Below are positions 45,941-57,375 of a stretch of 64,000 nt of DNA, one piece after another. The stretch covers positions 38,503,355-38,567,354 of the forward strand of contig CM018032.1 in NCBI GenBank assembly GCA_008638375.1, in the 5' to 3' direction. Positions within the stretch are counted from its first letter, which is position 1, and each line of letters starts with the position of its first letter. The notes beneath the pieces were generated by a model. The model did not search any database and was not told where the DNA came from. It was given only the letters and a program-made list of their open reading frames with translations. Source of the DNA: Nyssa sinensis. Taxonomy: Eukaryota; Streptophyta; Magnoliopsida; Cornales; Nyssaceae. Both the position numbers and the translations under genes were made by a program.

Positions 45941-48765
45941 TGTAATACCCTGACCCGAGATACGGCACAAATATCGAGGTAAGTCGATACAATAATAAAA
46001 CCCGAACTGTTTTAAGTTTATGTTGCATAATTAAATGGATATGTATATATGAATATATATGCATAATAATGTATTAAGGTGATCTCATGAATATATATAT
46101 ATATATATATATAAATATGTATACGGCCATATCAATATATATATGGTAGATTGAATAATATATGTAAATATATATATATATAAGAAATGGGTGTGAGGTG
46201 TCTTGTGTGCATGGGTATGCTGCCACCGCAGCTACAGGTGGCAAGGGCCATCGACTGGGGGTCGGTTAAGGGAATAGAGAAGGAATTTGAAAAGAGAGAA
46301 ATAGAATCGCAAGAATTGGAAGGAGAGAAAAGAACCAGACGTAGAGATAGAGAGAGAAAGCTGAAATTGAGGTACAGCAGTTGCCTGAGAACAGGTAAAC
46401 CACTGCGCCTTTATTCTTTAGATTTACTTTCTATGATTATAGAACTGATTACTGGAACAATAGGACCTGTAACAAAGAAGGAAAAACAAGAGAAAAAAAG
46501 AACTGGGTTTCGGTTAGAAATGGTGATTTAAAATAGGTGAACCTAAATGGAAAATTGAACCATAATATGAATAGGAAATTACCCCAGGATCTCAAAACAC
46601 TTTGAATCAGTTTAAATGGTCAAGAAATGGCCATTCTATGGCCAGTTATTCCCTCACCGGTGCAACGCCGGAAACTGGGAATGGGTGTTGGAAAACCGAT
46701 CACATGGAGAGCCAAACTTAGTCCTCAAACGTTTCTTTAAATCCTAGATTTCATTTGGAACAAAAACAGTAGAAAACGGACGTGAAATCAGTGAGATCCG
46801 TAGAGAATTTAGCTATTCCGGCGATAATGGCCGGAAAACCCACCGGAGAAGACGACCGGATTAGCGGGGGCTTCTTCGGGTCAAGATGAGACCGGGTCTG
46901 GGTCGGGTCGGGTTGAGATCCGACCGACTGTAATACGGGTACCAACACTGTGTCGTTTTGTTTTAAAATTAAAAGGGATTGGGCTTGTTTGGACACAAAC
47001 ATAGTAAATCAAATTGGGTTTTTGGGGTTATCTAAAACGTGGATAAGGTAGATGAGAGAATATCTCAATCCGGTTCTCTGATTTGAACTGAACCGGTTGG
47101 TTCAGGAAATAGGCAGACCGGTTTAGGGTTTCTGGTCATGAACCAACTGGTTCAGACCGCAACTCTGCATAATTACACTTTGACCCTGAAAGTTATAGGT
47201 AATTCCACTAAGGCCCAACAAGAAAATGTTAATTTTACAAGAATAACCCTACCTTAATTACGAGTCAAACGAAGTACAAATAAGATAAATGATTAGTCGA
47301 TTTTTATTATCTCGGATGCTCTGAGTCCAATGGTGAGGTCCGTTTCACGAGACGGAGTCCCGAAAAGTTACGACTTGTAAAAATGACCAGAATACCCCTG
47401 CTTCATAGGTGAGTCAAATGGACTCCGATTGAATTAAAGAACTAGTGAATTTTTATTATTCCGAACCCTATGGACTCAATGGTGAAGTCTAAATTGGCAT
47501 TAGAGATACTTAAGATGACGAGACGTAAGATTGATGAATAAACATTTATTCTGAAACACGTTTATTGATATATAGGGAACTTGAAGGGGAAAGGCCCACT
47601 CACGAATTTCTAAGCTAAGATTTCATTAGAGGTAAGTAGATACCTTTTCTCTTCCATGTGGTGTTATCAAGCCAAGTTCATTCTTTTACTGCCAAACTTG
47701 TACTCCTGAGCGTATCTGATGTTATTGTCTCCACAATGTGATATTGTTCTATCTGGTGGACATTGATTTATTTTGTACCATTGTTATCATGTTGAACCGT
47801 GCTTTGAAATGCCTATTGTTATGTTTCCATTGAATTTATGATAATCCATTTTTATATACTCCTATGGAATCATTTATGATCATGAAATGTTTATGTATAC
47901 TGGATTTGTGCTCAGTCACAATATCCATCCGATGCTTTTAAATACACTGAAGACCTTCGGGTCTAGTCCGTGAACGGACATGTGGCCATACACTGGAATG
48001 CACTGAAGGGGGTAAACCGGGCCCCCAAGGACCGAGGGCGTGCTAAGCCCTGACATAGAATAAAAGCATCTCTTACACGATTGCTCCACTATAATTGTTG
48101 AATTACATTATTCTTGTGATTATCTTGTATTGCGAGATATTCCTTTATTGATTTATTGTGATCAATTATAATGGCAGTACTTTCTTGTTATTGTATTATC
48201 GTCGAGAATTCCAGGACATTGTTATGCCATTCCTACTGATTACACATTGTAATCCCACTGTTCATTTGCCATCATGACAATTGTTTCCATTGGCTATTAT
48301 AGCATCTTATTTTTATGATTGGCTATCATATTCTTATTCTTGGATTCATATTCTTTTATGATCCTCGATACCAGTGTCGGAGATCTGTATTTACTTGCTG
48401 GGCTCTTGTAGCTCATTCCACCCTACTTACCCCTTTTCAGGTAATGACACCGCAAGACCTCAATAGGAGTCTGGAAGCATAGGAGGATATTTTAAAGAAT
48501 TGTATTAGACTATGTTTTAATTCTCCCATGTATTCACCACCCACGGGTGCTGGTTATGTTTAATTTTGACTCGGTACTGTAAAACCATATGATGTATGTT
48601 AAGACTTCCGCTGACTATTGTAGTGATAAACTTCCGCTGTTATTGTTTTAAGAATTTGGTACTTTGCATATTAGTATTATGATACAGGAATGGAAAAAGT
48701 AGGGACGGCCTTAGGGTCGGCCCCGCGACACGAAATCCGCATAGGGTGGGTTTCGGGTCGTGACA
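45941..48765 (+). mobile_element. Solo LTR C (gypsy-type), 2825 bp
   Basis: Starts TGTAATACCCTGACCC and ends GGTTTCGGGTCGTGACA with a perfect TAGAA duplication (45936-45940 and 48766-48770). It has two dyad modules (47323-47341 and 47472-47490, 149 bp apart) and a GGGTCTGGGTCGGGTCGGG block like those of B and D. No coding domain is present. It lies in the third endonuclease repeat of the LINE. Confidence 0.85.
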
Positions 48766-48770
48766 TAGAA

Positions 48771-50700
48771 TGGCTCGAGTCTTTCTGCTTCAAGCTTTGG
48801 GGCCTACCCAGAATTCTCTCAAATCATTTCCCCATCATCCTAAGGAGGACTCCAGAGATTGGGGGCCTAGGCCATTTCGGTTCATCAACGCATGGTCCTT
48901 ACATCCCCAATTCCTTTATGTTGAAAAATTTTGGAAAGATTTCTATGTCTTAGGTTGGGCTGAATTTTAACTTTTGAGGAAGCTACAGACTCTCATATCT
49001 CATCTCAAATATTGGAATCTCTCTGAATTTAGAGATGTAAATTCCAATTTAAAGAAGGTTAAGGATCAACTTCATGCTCTTGACATCATCGCTGAAAGTA
49101 GATGGTTGAGCACTGATGAATCATTTCAATCCAGAGAACTGACAAGTGAATTATGGAGATTAAGCAAAATCCTAGAATGGATGTGGCTCAAAAAATCTAG
49201 AAACAACTGGGCTTCAAAGGGTGACAAGAATACAACATTCTTTCATCTAGTAGCCCAAGGGCGATAATGCAATAATCTGATTGACTCTATTACAATAAAA
49301 GGTGTCTCTTATTCTGAACCAAACAAGATGAATGAGGAAATTAAAAATCACTTCCAATCAGTTTTTTTGGAGAGCTGGCCTTTCAGATCTCTCTTGAAAG
49401 GAAAACTTGAAGAGACCTTTGACCCCAATTCCCTACAGTTTTTGGAAGCTAGTTTTACACAGGATGAAGTGTGGAACATCATCAAATTTTGGGATGGGAA
49501 TAAAGCTCTAGGCCTGATGGTTTCAACTTTCTATGGGTCAAAAAATGTTAAAGCTTCATAAAATTTGATGTAATAAAATTCCTGAATGAATTTCATGGAA
49601 ATGCAAGGTTGGCCAAAGGGATGAACTCCTCTTTCATTGCACTTATTCCAACGAAGGACTGTCTTGAAGATTTGAGTAACTATAGTTCAATAAGCTTAAT
49701 TGGGATCATGTATAAAATTTTAGCTAAAGTTCTCTCTTCCAAGATTAAGAAGGTGTTTGCCTCCATCATTGATGTCAATCAGTCAGCTTTCTTCGAGGGA
49801 AGGAATATCCTCCATGGAGTTCTTATAGCCAACGAAATTGTTCATTGGTGGAAGAAGAATGGTTAATCTGGTTTACTGCTTAAGCTTGATTTCGAAAAGG
49901 CTTTTGACATCGTCAATTGGAACTTTCTGTTTAATATGATGGGAAATTTTGGTTTTGGTCCCAAATGGTTGCATTGGACAAAGGAGTGCATATCCACAGC
50001 AAGGGTATCGGTTCTAGTGAATGAGTCTTCTTCTGCTGAGTTTAAGCTAGACAAAGGCTTGCGAAAAGGTGATCCCCTTTCTCCATTTCTTTTTAATATA
50101 ATAGCTGAAGAGCTTTATATTTTATTTAAGAGAGCTAAAAATATAAGTATAATGAAAGGCACAACTGTAGGAAGAAAGCAAGTCCAAGTCAATCATCTTC
50201 AATTTGGAGACGATACCCATATTTTTTGGGAGGCAGATTGGACTGAAATCCGCAACATCAGAAGAATTTTAAGGTCCTTTGAAATAGCATCAAGCCTAAA
50301 ACTAAACTATCACAATAGCATGATTTGTGGTGTGGGTGCCTCTTCTGAATTTCTAAAAGAGGTGGCTATGGCTTTGAAATGTAAACACCAGGAGTTGCTA
50401 TTAAAGTATCTTGACCTCCTGTTTGGTGCTAATCCCAGGCTAAAGAAGACAGATTCCAATAATCGATAGCTTTAAGAAAAGGTTATCCCCTTAGAAGAAA
50501 AGATTCTTGTGTTTTGGTGGTAGAATTACCCTTATCAAATCAGTGTTGCAAAGTTTTCCAGTGCTTTACATGTCTCTCTTCCAAATGCCTGTATCAGTTG
50601 CCCATGCAATTGACATAATTCAATCTAGTTTTCTTTCTTTCTTTCTTTTTTTTTTTCTATTTTTTTTTTTTGGGGGGGGGGGGGGGTGGCAATGAAACCA
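48771..50700 (+). pseudogene. LINE ORF2 reverse transcriptase, broken
   Basis: After the endonuclease tail (WGPRPFRFINAWSLHP), frames give WLKKSRNNWASKGDKNTTFF, FIALIPTKDCLEDLSNYSSI, ILAKVLSSKIKKV, DVNQSAFFEGRNILHGVLIA, LLKLDFEKAFDIVNWNFL, GLRKGDPLSPFLFNIIAEEL and the catalytic FGDDTHIF. In most plant L1-type RTs the catalytic motif is FADDT, so the Gly is unusual. Stops at about 49264, 49560 and 49864, and a T/G homopolymer expansion at 50637-50686, break the frame. Confidence 0.85.
50637..50686 (+). repeat. Homopolymer expansion (T runs then G15) in LINE RT
   Basis: CTTT repeats pass into T runs and then 15 consecutive G (50672-50686). Flanking code (SSF before, GGNETKRKIHLVKWDKV after) shows that a short TTTCTTTGGGGTGG-like site expanded to about 50 bp. 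Confidence 0.85.
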
Positions 50701-51770
50701 AAAGGAAAATCCACTTAGTCAAATGGGACAAGGTCACGACAGGTAAGATTGTTGGTGGACTGGGAATCCGAAAAGTTACAGAGTTCAATGCATGCCTTCT
50801 TATGAAATGGTGGTGGAGGTTTGGTATTGAAAAAGAATCTTTGTAGAGGAAAATCTTGTACAACATTTTGTAAATTGCGATTGGTTACCGAAAGTGACTT
50901 CAGTCTCCAATTTCTTGAGAATATGGTTGGATACTCTCCTAGTTGAAAAAAGGTACCCTCTCCCTCATTAATTTTTCGTAGGCAATGTGAAGCTTGTAGT
51001 TGGTGATGGCTCTAGAATTTTATTCTGGAAAGATTTGTGGCTTGGTGATAAACCATTAATGGCTTTCTTTCCCCGGCTCTTCAATATCTCAATCTTTAAA
51101 GATGGCAAGTTGGTAGATTTTTCTGCTCTGATATCTAATTCGGAGGCTTGGAGCTCTATGTTTCGGAGGTCTCTTTTTGTTTGGGAAGAAGAAGAGCTGA
51201 ATAGACTCATCAATTTACTTCATAGTGCTCCTCTAATATCAGTGTCCCAACACCATAAAATGACTTGGAAAGGTCACGATTCTGATAAATTTTCTATTAA
51301 CACTCTATATAGGTTGTTTGAGTCCTCTCTTGGTCTAAAAATTGAGATTCGCAAATTTTATGGGAAAATGTCTCTCCTCCTAGAGTCAAGTTTTTCGGGT
51401 GGTTAGCTTGGAATAACAAAATCAAATCAATAGAGTATCTCTTAAATCTGGGGATCTTCTTTGATTGATCCTCTTGCTCTTGTTTTTTCTATGGTTCGGT
51501 GGTTGAATCCTCCCACCATATTTTGCTTTCATGTTGGAATGTTTGGAGGGTTTGGTATGAGTGCATTAGTTGGTGGGGCTTATCTTGGGTGCTCCTAAAG
51601 TCTTTCAAGGGTCTGCTTGATTGGTGGTATAACTTTAAATTTAAAGATCTAAAGAAAGTTATTTGGGAAGCCATTCCCTTTGCTATCATTTGGACTATTT
51701 GGAAACAAAGAAATGAGTGTCTCTTCAACAAGGCAGTGCCATGTTAGGAGAAAATAGAGATCTGGTTAAG
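50700..51770 (+). pseudogene. LINE ORF2 C-terminal region (zf-RVT-like)
   Basis: Frames include KIVGGLGIRKVTEFNACLL, KLVVGDGSRILFWKDLWLG (50987 onward), HKMTWKGHDSDKFSINTLYR and the later IPFAIIWTIWKQRNECLFN (to 51747). This is the standard tail of plant L1-type ORF2 following RT. It has several stops. Confidence 0.8.
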
Positions 51771-52360
51771 GTTTAAGTGGCTTTTTGGTTTAAATTCAAG
51801 TTGGGAGGGATGGACTACTCTATCAATGATATTGTATTTCATATTCATCAGATCACTAATGGATAATAGCCTACTCTCAACTTAGTACGCTGTCTCCTAC
51901 AATCCCTTACTATTTTTGAGTCATCTGTTAGCGATTGGAAGCTTTCTGCATTAGTGAGGCAGTAGTATTTTTGGCTGTGCTTTGGGTCAATTTATGTTGG
52001 TTTTCCATTCTCTGAGTTTCTGCTTTTCCCAAGCTCTCGGTATAGTTTTTGTGTTAGCTTTGGAGTTTAGGTTGATTTAGCTCTAGTTATTTAGCCCTCT
52101 GCATGTGGTTTTTTGGGTTGGAAGCTTTGGTCTTGAATTCAAAATCCTTAAGAGTTTTGGTTTTTTGGTGTAGGTGTGGTGCTGTAGATGATTTGGCTGG
52201 CTGCAATGTGCCAACCTAGTTGGGATACTACTTTCCAGCCCTGATGCCTTCAGCACTTCCCCCCTCTCTTTGTAATCTTTTCTCTTCTTTCTGGAATCTT
52301 TGTATGCACTTCTTGTGCTTCTTTATTTAATAAAATTTCTTCATTGTTGATAAAAAAAAC
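51771..52360 (+). other. LINE 3' UTR and poly-A
   Basis: Non-coding, ending with AATAAAATTTC and GATAAAAAAAA (A run 52351-52358), the usual plant LINE end. Confidence 0.7.
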
Positions 52361-52380
52361 CACTGAATGTAATGAAATCT

Positions 52381-52437
52381 CATCGTCATATTAGAGGACT
52401 AAGAATCATTCTTGTCCTTATTTCCGGGACCCAAAAA
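52381..52437 (+). repeat. Direct repeat flanking the LINE, right copy
   Basis: Partner of 41538-41594. It begins CATCGTCATATTAGAGGAC and is followed by an AC/A-rich stretch. Confidence 0.7.
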
Positions 52438-54690
52438 AAATCAAAGTATGCATATCCAACTTTATTTAGCTTGGGATGTTATAATTGTTACGAGTTGAGA
52501 AGGAAACAACCAAATATGTCCAGTGTGGTGACCAACAATGATATCTTGATCTAGCATTGTTAATTTTGAAATGACAGTGTAATTAAACAACTTTGGCCTA
52601 CTTCATTTTAAAATAATTCAATATGACTTTGCATGAATATTATTTTCAAACAATATCATACATATATATAGATATATATATATATAAATTAATTCCAAAA
52701 AAGAGAATTTTGGACAAACCAAGCAAAATTTTTGGTTGCACTCAAAAACTATCAGGTGGGTTTTCCACATCATTTTTACCTGAGATTGGTAAGTCTTCCG
52801 ACTTGAGGGGAGCACCTATAAAACAGATGAACATAATACAATAGTCAATGAAAAATGATCGTGCACATGAACAACATTTAAAGTAAATTTGTAACCATTT
52901 CTATAATTAAGAGTTTTATTAATGTGACTATCTTCCGATGAGTCATTTAGAAAGGGTGGCCCTATTCGCGTTCCATCCTAAATACCTCTCACTTTACTAT
53001 AAAAATAACTAAATTGCCCATCTCCCTTTCCCAACTCCTCACTCCCTCTCTTTATTCCTCTTATTCTCTCATTTTCTCTCTCTCAAGCTTTCATCTCTTT
53101 ACACCTCCCTACCTCTCACAAGTCTTCCACAACCAACATAACATAAGATTCTCTCTATAAATATTTCATATGTTTATATACAATTACACATTTGATGCTT
53201 AGTATTTGGTTTCTGAGATTCGTGTCTCCAGTACTCAAATGAAGTCCTTCTATCTGTGTTCACCATAAATTCCACCTTTCGTCACAGAACCCACTTATTT
53301 TAATCCTTCTTTGTTATTAGATAGTAGCTGACGCCGTCGTAAAGCACAGGTTTTCATTCTCTAGTTGCTGAACCAACTTGAACCCACTGAAGTCGGGTTG
53401 GGTCGGTTCTCGGTTATTTTGTGCACCATTAGTAAGTATGGTCATACTCCTGAAATTTGTGAAGTACGGTGGTTAGAGTGGACCTCACTGAGTTTTGAAA
53501 TTCCTTTTAAGAGCAGACTCTTATGTACGCGCTTAAAGGGCAGACCTTAGCCTTGTCATTTTTGAAAGATTTTCTCATTTTTGCTAGAGTGGGCTCATAG
53601 CAATGCTAAAATGGATTTTAGCTTTTATCTCAAGCCAGCGCCCAGGTGAATAGTCTTGCCCTAGACCAGAGCCTGAAGGAGCAATCCTACCACAGGCTGA
53701 AGCCCAATAGAGTAATCCTGCCCCAGGCTAGAGCCTAAAGGGGTGATTATGCCCTAGGCCGAAGCCTAAGGCGATTTGTTTGAGGACAATCTTCATAAAG
53801 TTCATTCACTCTCTCCCGGGGGCCTTTGAAAAAGTAAGAAGTGCTCTCCCACCCTTTTCCCTTCTTGTTACTAGTTGGTGCAAGACACATGTTGGCTTCA
53901 AAAATACTTTTGGATTTTAGCCTTCCAAAGTCATTGATTAGTTTCGAAACTTGTGCATTGAACACAAGTTTTTACTTGAGGTCAAGGCGGCGGCGCAACG
54001 CTTTGGCCCCACATTCCCCAAGTTTTATTTTGTCAACCATGGGGAATGATACTTTTGCCAAGAATAACTCCCATTAATGAGGTTGATGAATCGTAGGAAT
54101 TGTAACCGGTCCGTCCCCTAGCCTTCTGGCCGTTGGTCCTCATTTTGGTTGAATGGTGTGGATCACTTTTTGTATCATTATAAATATAAAGGCTCATTCA
54201 TTCATTTCTGCGAAGTTCTCATAAGTTCTTCTCTCTTCTTCTTATTATAGGAAATTTCTAGCGACTGCCTTCAGTTGTGAGGTTTGCTAGCAGGTCGTCC
54301 TCATGTGAGACGTTGTTTGCGATGCCTGACATAGGAAATTCGTCAGCAAAACTTTTCAACTAACATGAGGGAAACATGTCTCAAGGTGGTCAGAACAGTC
54401 TGCTTACAGATCCCCTCTTCTTCGAATGCTCGCTTCTGACAATCTCCTAATGGGATAGGTGAAGATTTTCTAAGGAGCTCGGTCCTCCTTCTAAGCCTTT
54501 TCCCATCAGGCTTCCTCTTTCACAAGTTCTCTCCCAGTCCCGTAGGAATGTATTGACTAACCCAGGGTGAAAAAAAGTTACTTGAGAGTTAAGCTGAAGA
54601 TTGCTGAAGAGTTCGAGCCAGACACATGTGTATGTATATATATATATATATATATACACACCTTTTGAATTCCATTGTAAATAACTATTG
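52438..54690. other. Unassigned stretch with a 31-bp minisatellite
   Basis: No gene is recognised. A pyrimidine-rich tract lies at 53020-53160. A 31-bp minisatellite follows at 53634-53775. A TATA-like TATAAATATAAAGG (54178-54191) with a CT-rich region after it could be a promoter or an LTR start region. A (TA)n run is at 54636-54655. Parts may belong to the 3' end of the gypsy element whose pol lies right of LTR D. Confidence 0.4.
53634..53775 (+). repeat. 31-bp minisatellite, about 4.5 units
   Basis: Units at 53634, 53665, 53696 and 53727 plus a partial one at 53758 share the pattern GC(C/T)(A/G)(A/G)AGCC...TGCC(C)(C/T)AG. They are diverged but keep exact length. Confidence 0.8.
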
Positions 54691-55159
54691 TAATCTGTAA
54701 CACCTCGACTTAATTAATTAAAAATTTTTCCGCTGATTATTAATTAGAAACAAGATAAAGAATAAATGAGAAAATTAATCGAAAAGTCCTCGGTAGTTGC
54801 GATAGGCCAATAAAATAACTAAACACGTCAAAAAAGGGAGGGATGCAATACCCGAACCTAATTACCGATTAATATATGGAATGAAGTCATCATGGAATGG
54901 AGTTGCATTAGTATAGCTGTTTAGGCCCCGTTTTAACACTATTAGAATTCGAATTAGCTAACTACGGGAAACACAAAGAAATAATAACCGATACGAGGCT
55001 TGGGGCATCGAAGCTAACCTAAATAGGGAATGACCAGAAGAAACCGCTTTGTAAAAAGAGCAATAAAAAAGAAATTATAAAGAAAATAGCTAAAACGAAA
55101 ACCTACGCTAGCCAAACGAGGCATAAGCACAAAATAGAAGAAAAATGTCAAAAGTGAGG

Positions 55160-55235
55160 CCAAGAGGTTTTGAACCCTTGACCCAAAGAAAGAAAAGTTT
55201 AAAGCCCAAGAAGAATACCACTTGAGCTGCCCACT
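55160..55235 (-). repeat. tRNA-like segment in solo LTR D
   Basis: Minus strand A-box-like GGGCAGCTCAAGTGGTATTC (55214-55233) and B-box-like GGGTTCAAAACC (55166-55177). It occupies the same relative place and orientation as the segment in LTR B. Confidence 0.5.
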
Positions 55236-56789
55236 TTTTGTGTCTTAAATTACAAGTCATATGTATATATATACACATTGAAATAAAGCCACCTCCTAAA
55301 TTGGCCAATGGCCATTCATGCAGCTAAAAGAATCATTTTTAAAATAAAATGAATAAAATATATAACTATATATGATTGTTACATGGGATGGTTAGCTTTT
55401 AGAAATCAGAAATCAAAAGAGAGAGAGTAGAGAGAGAAAGTGAGTTAAAGAGAGAGGGAGAGACCTAGAAAGAGAAATTGAAGAATGGTTGCGTCCATGC
55501 AAGTGGAAGGAAGGAGAAGAAAGGGTCTTGAAAGGATCTGAGCTAATCCACAAGTGGAGGGGGGATCCATTGAAGGTATAAATCACAAACCCATTTATTT
55601 TTCTCTCTAAAACTTTATATATATACAACCTGTTTTAAGCTTTCTTAGTGCATGCATGGTCCTATTGTGAAAAATAAACATATTAGAAGTATAATAAAGG
55701 AGCTTGGGAGTTTGTAAACCAAAACACCATGGCTGCCATTAATGGAGCTTCAAATCTTGGAAATTTCTGGTTTAACCTCAAAACTCACACACTAACCACT
55801 TCTGAGTCTTGAGTCATAAAACGCACGAGAAGATGAGAAGAAAAATTAGAAAACCCGAGGTAATGGCTCATGGTTGAGCACTGTTTAGGTGAGAGGCCGA
55901 GAGATCAACAATGACAAATATTTGTAGGCACATTTAAGCTTGCATGCAGGATTAGATATAGATGCACCATGACTCAGGGAGTCCAACGCAACCAACCGCA
56001 GGGAAAATGACACTGAAACAAGTTAGGAATCAGGCCAAAAATAGAGATGGTGCATGGCCAGAATACCCGAAGTGGGTGAGGGAAACCGGGCAGTTTTGAG
56101 GTCTCAAAATAGTCCCAAAATGTTGCTTAGTGTCTTAGGAACAAATCGGTGCAAAAACAGAGAAAAACCGAAGTGAAAAACGTGAGAAAATCGAGAAACT
56201 GCATGCAGCTCTGGCGACCGGCCGAAATTTTGGCCGGAGAAGACGATCGGAGAATCATGGGGAAGATGGGTCATGTTTAAGACCTTTGGGCCGGACCTGG
56301 GTCGGGTCGGGCCAGGACCCGACCAAACGCAATCTGGTTTAAATAGAACTGTGTCGTTTTGAGGTTAAGTGTGTTGTGTTGGACTATTTGGTAACGAAAA
56401 CAAGAAATTGAAATTGGGTTGAGGCTAACCTAACCAAGGATAGGACTGGGCATTTGGACGTGTTATTCCTGCTTTCTGAAATGGACTGAACCGGTTGGTT
56501 CAGTGGTTAATTGGACCAATTTAGGGCTTTAAGTATAAAACCCACTAGTTCAGACCGAAACTTTGTTAAATTATAGTTTGGCCCCAACACTTCCTAATAA
56601 CTTTGTTATGGCCCAGATTTTTAAAGAATTAATTTAAATAAGCCTCTAAAAAAAATAATTAAAAAAATAATTTATTTAATTATTTTATTAATTGGATAAA
56701 ATGACTATTTTATACTTGGACCCTAATTAAGTCAAACGAAGCCCAAATTAAATAAATAAATAGTGTATTTTTACTATTTCGGGCATTCC

Positions 56790-57375
56790 GGACTCAATGG
56801 TGGAGTCCAATTTGGGAAATTAAGCCCCAAAAAAATAAAGACGCAAATGGTAAATGACTGTATTGCTCCTAACGATACCTTGGGCTAATTAAAAATAAAA
56901 GATAGCCCATTTTAATTATGTCGGAGACTCTGGACTCAACGGTGGAGTCCGTATTAGCAAACTAAGTACCGAGAAATGCAACCCATGAAAGAGTAAAATT
57001 ACCAAAATGCCCCGAGTACAGTACGAAGCTCAAATAAAGTCCAAATTGGACGAAATTGATACCGATGGAAGCCCAAATAATTATGAACTCACACATATGA
57101 CTAAATAATAATTCAGGGTCAGAATATCATCAAATAAAAAATGACCAAAATGCCCCTGAGAATAGAAACTGCAAATTAAAGGCTGAATAAGGGCCAATTT
57201 GCCAAGATTAATGATGTAAATTAAGGGGTTGAATAAGACTCTGGAACAGTTAAAGTATAAAATGAGAAATAATCGATGTGTCCCGATGGTCAAAGCAGAT
57301 ACCAAATGAAGTCCGTAAGACTTAAAAATTTATGCATAAGACATGAAGAATATTCTAAGGACCACAATAGGGTCC
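56790..57375 (+). repeat. Periodic dyad modules in solo LTR D
   Basis: Dyads at 56790-56808, 56932-56950 and 57359-57375. Spacings are 142 and 427 (three times about 142). They are homologous to the array in LTR B. Confidence 0.75.

Larger units (their letters stand above)
41595..52360 (+). mobile_element. Degenerate L1-type LINE, interrupted by solo LTR C
   Basis: Carries the plant L1-type pieces in order: ORF1 with an RRM (42334-42690), the DUF4283-like region (42880-43120), an acidic ORF1 tail (43623-44180), ORF2 endonuclease (44550-45940 and 48771-48917), RT (48974-50690), a C-terminal zinc region (50987-51750) and a 3' UTR ending in a short A run (52351-52358). Stops and shifts in every part show it is dead. 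Solo LTR C splits the endonuclease. The exact 5' end is uncertain; sequence before about 42280 may be 5' UTR. Confidence 0.82.
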
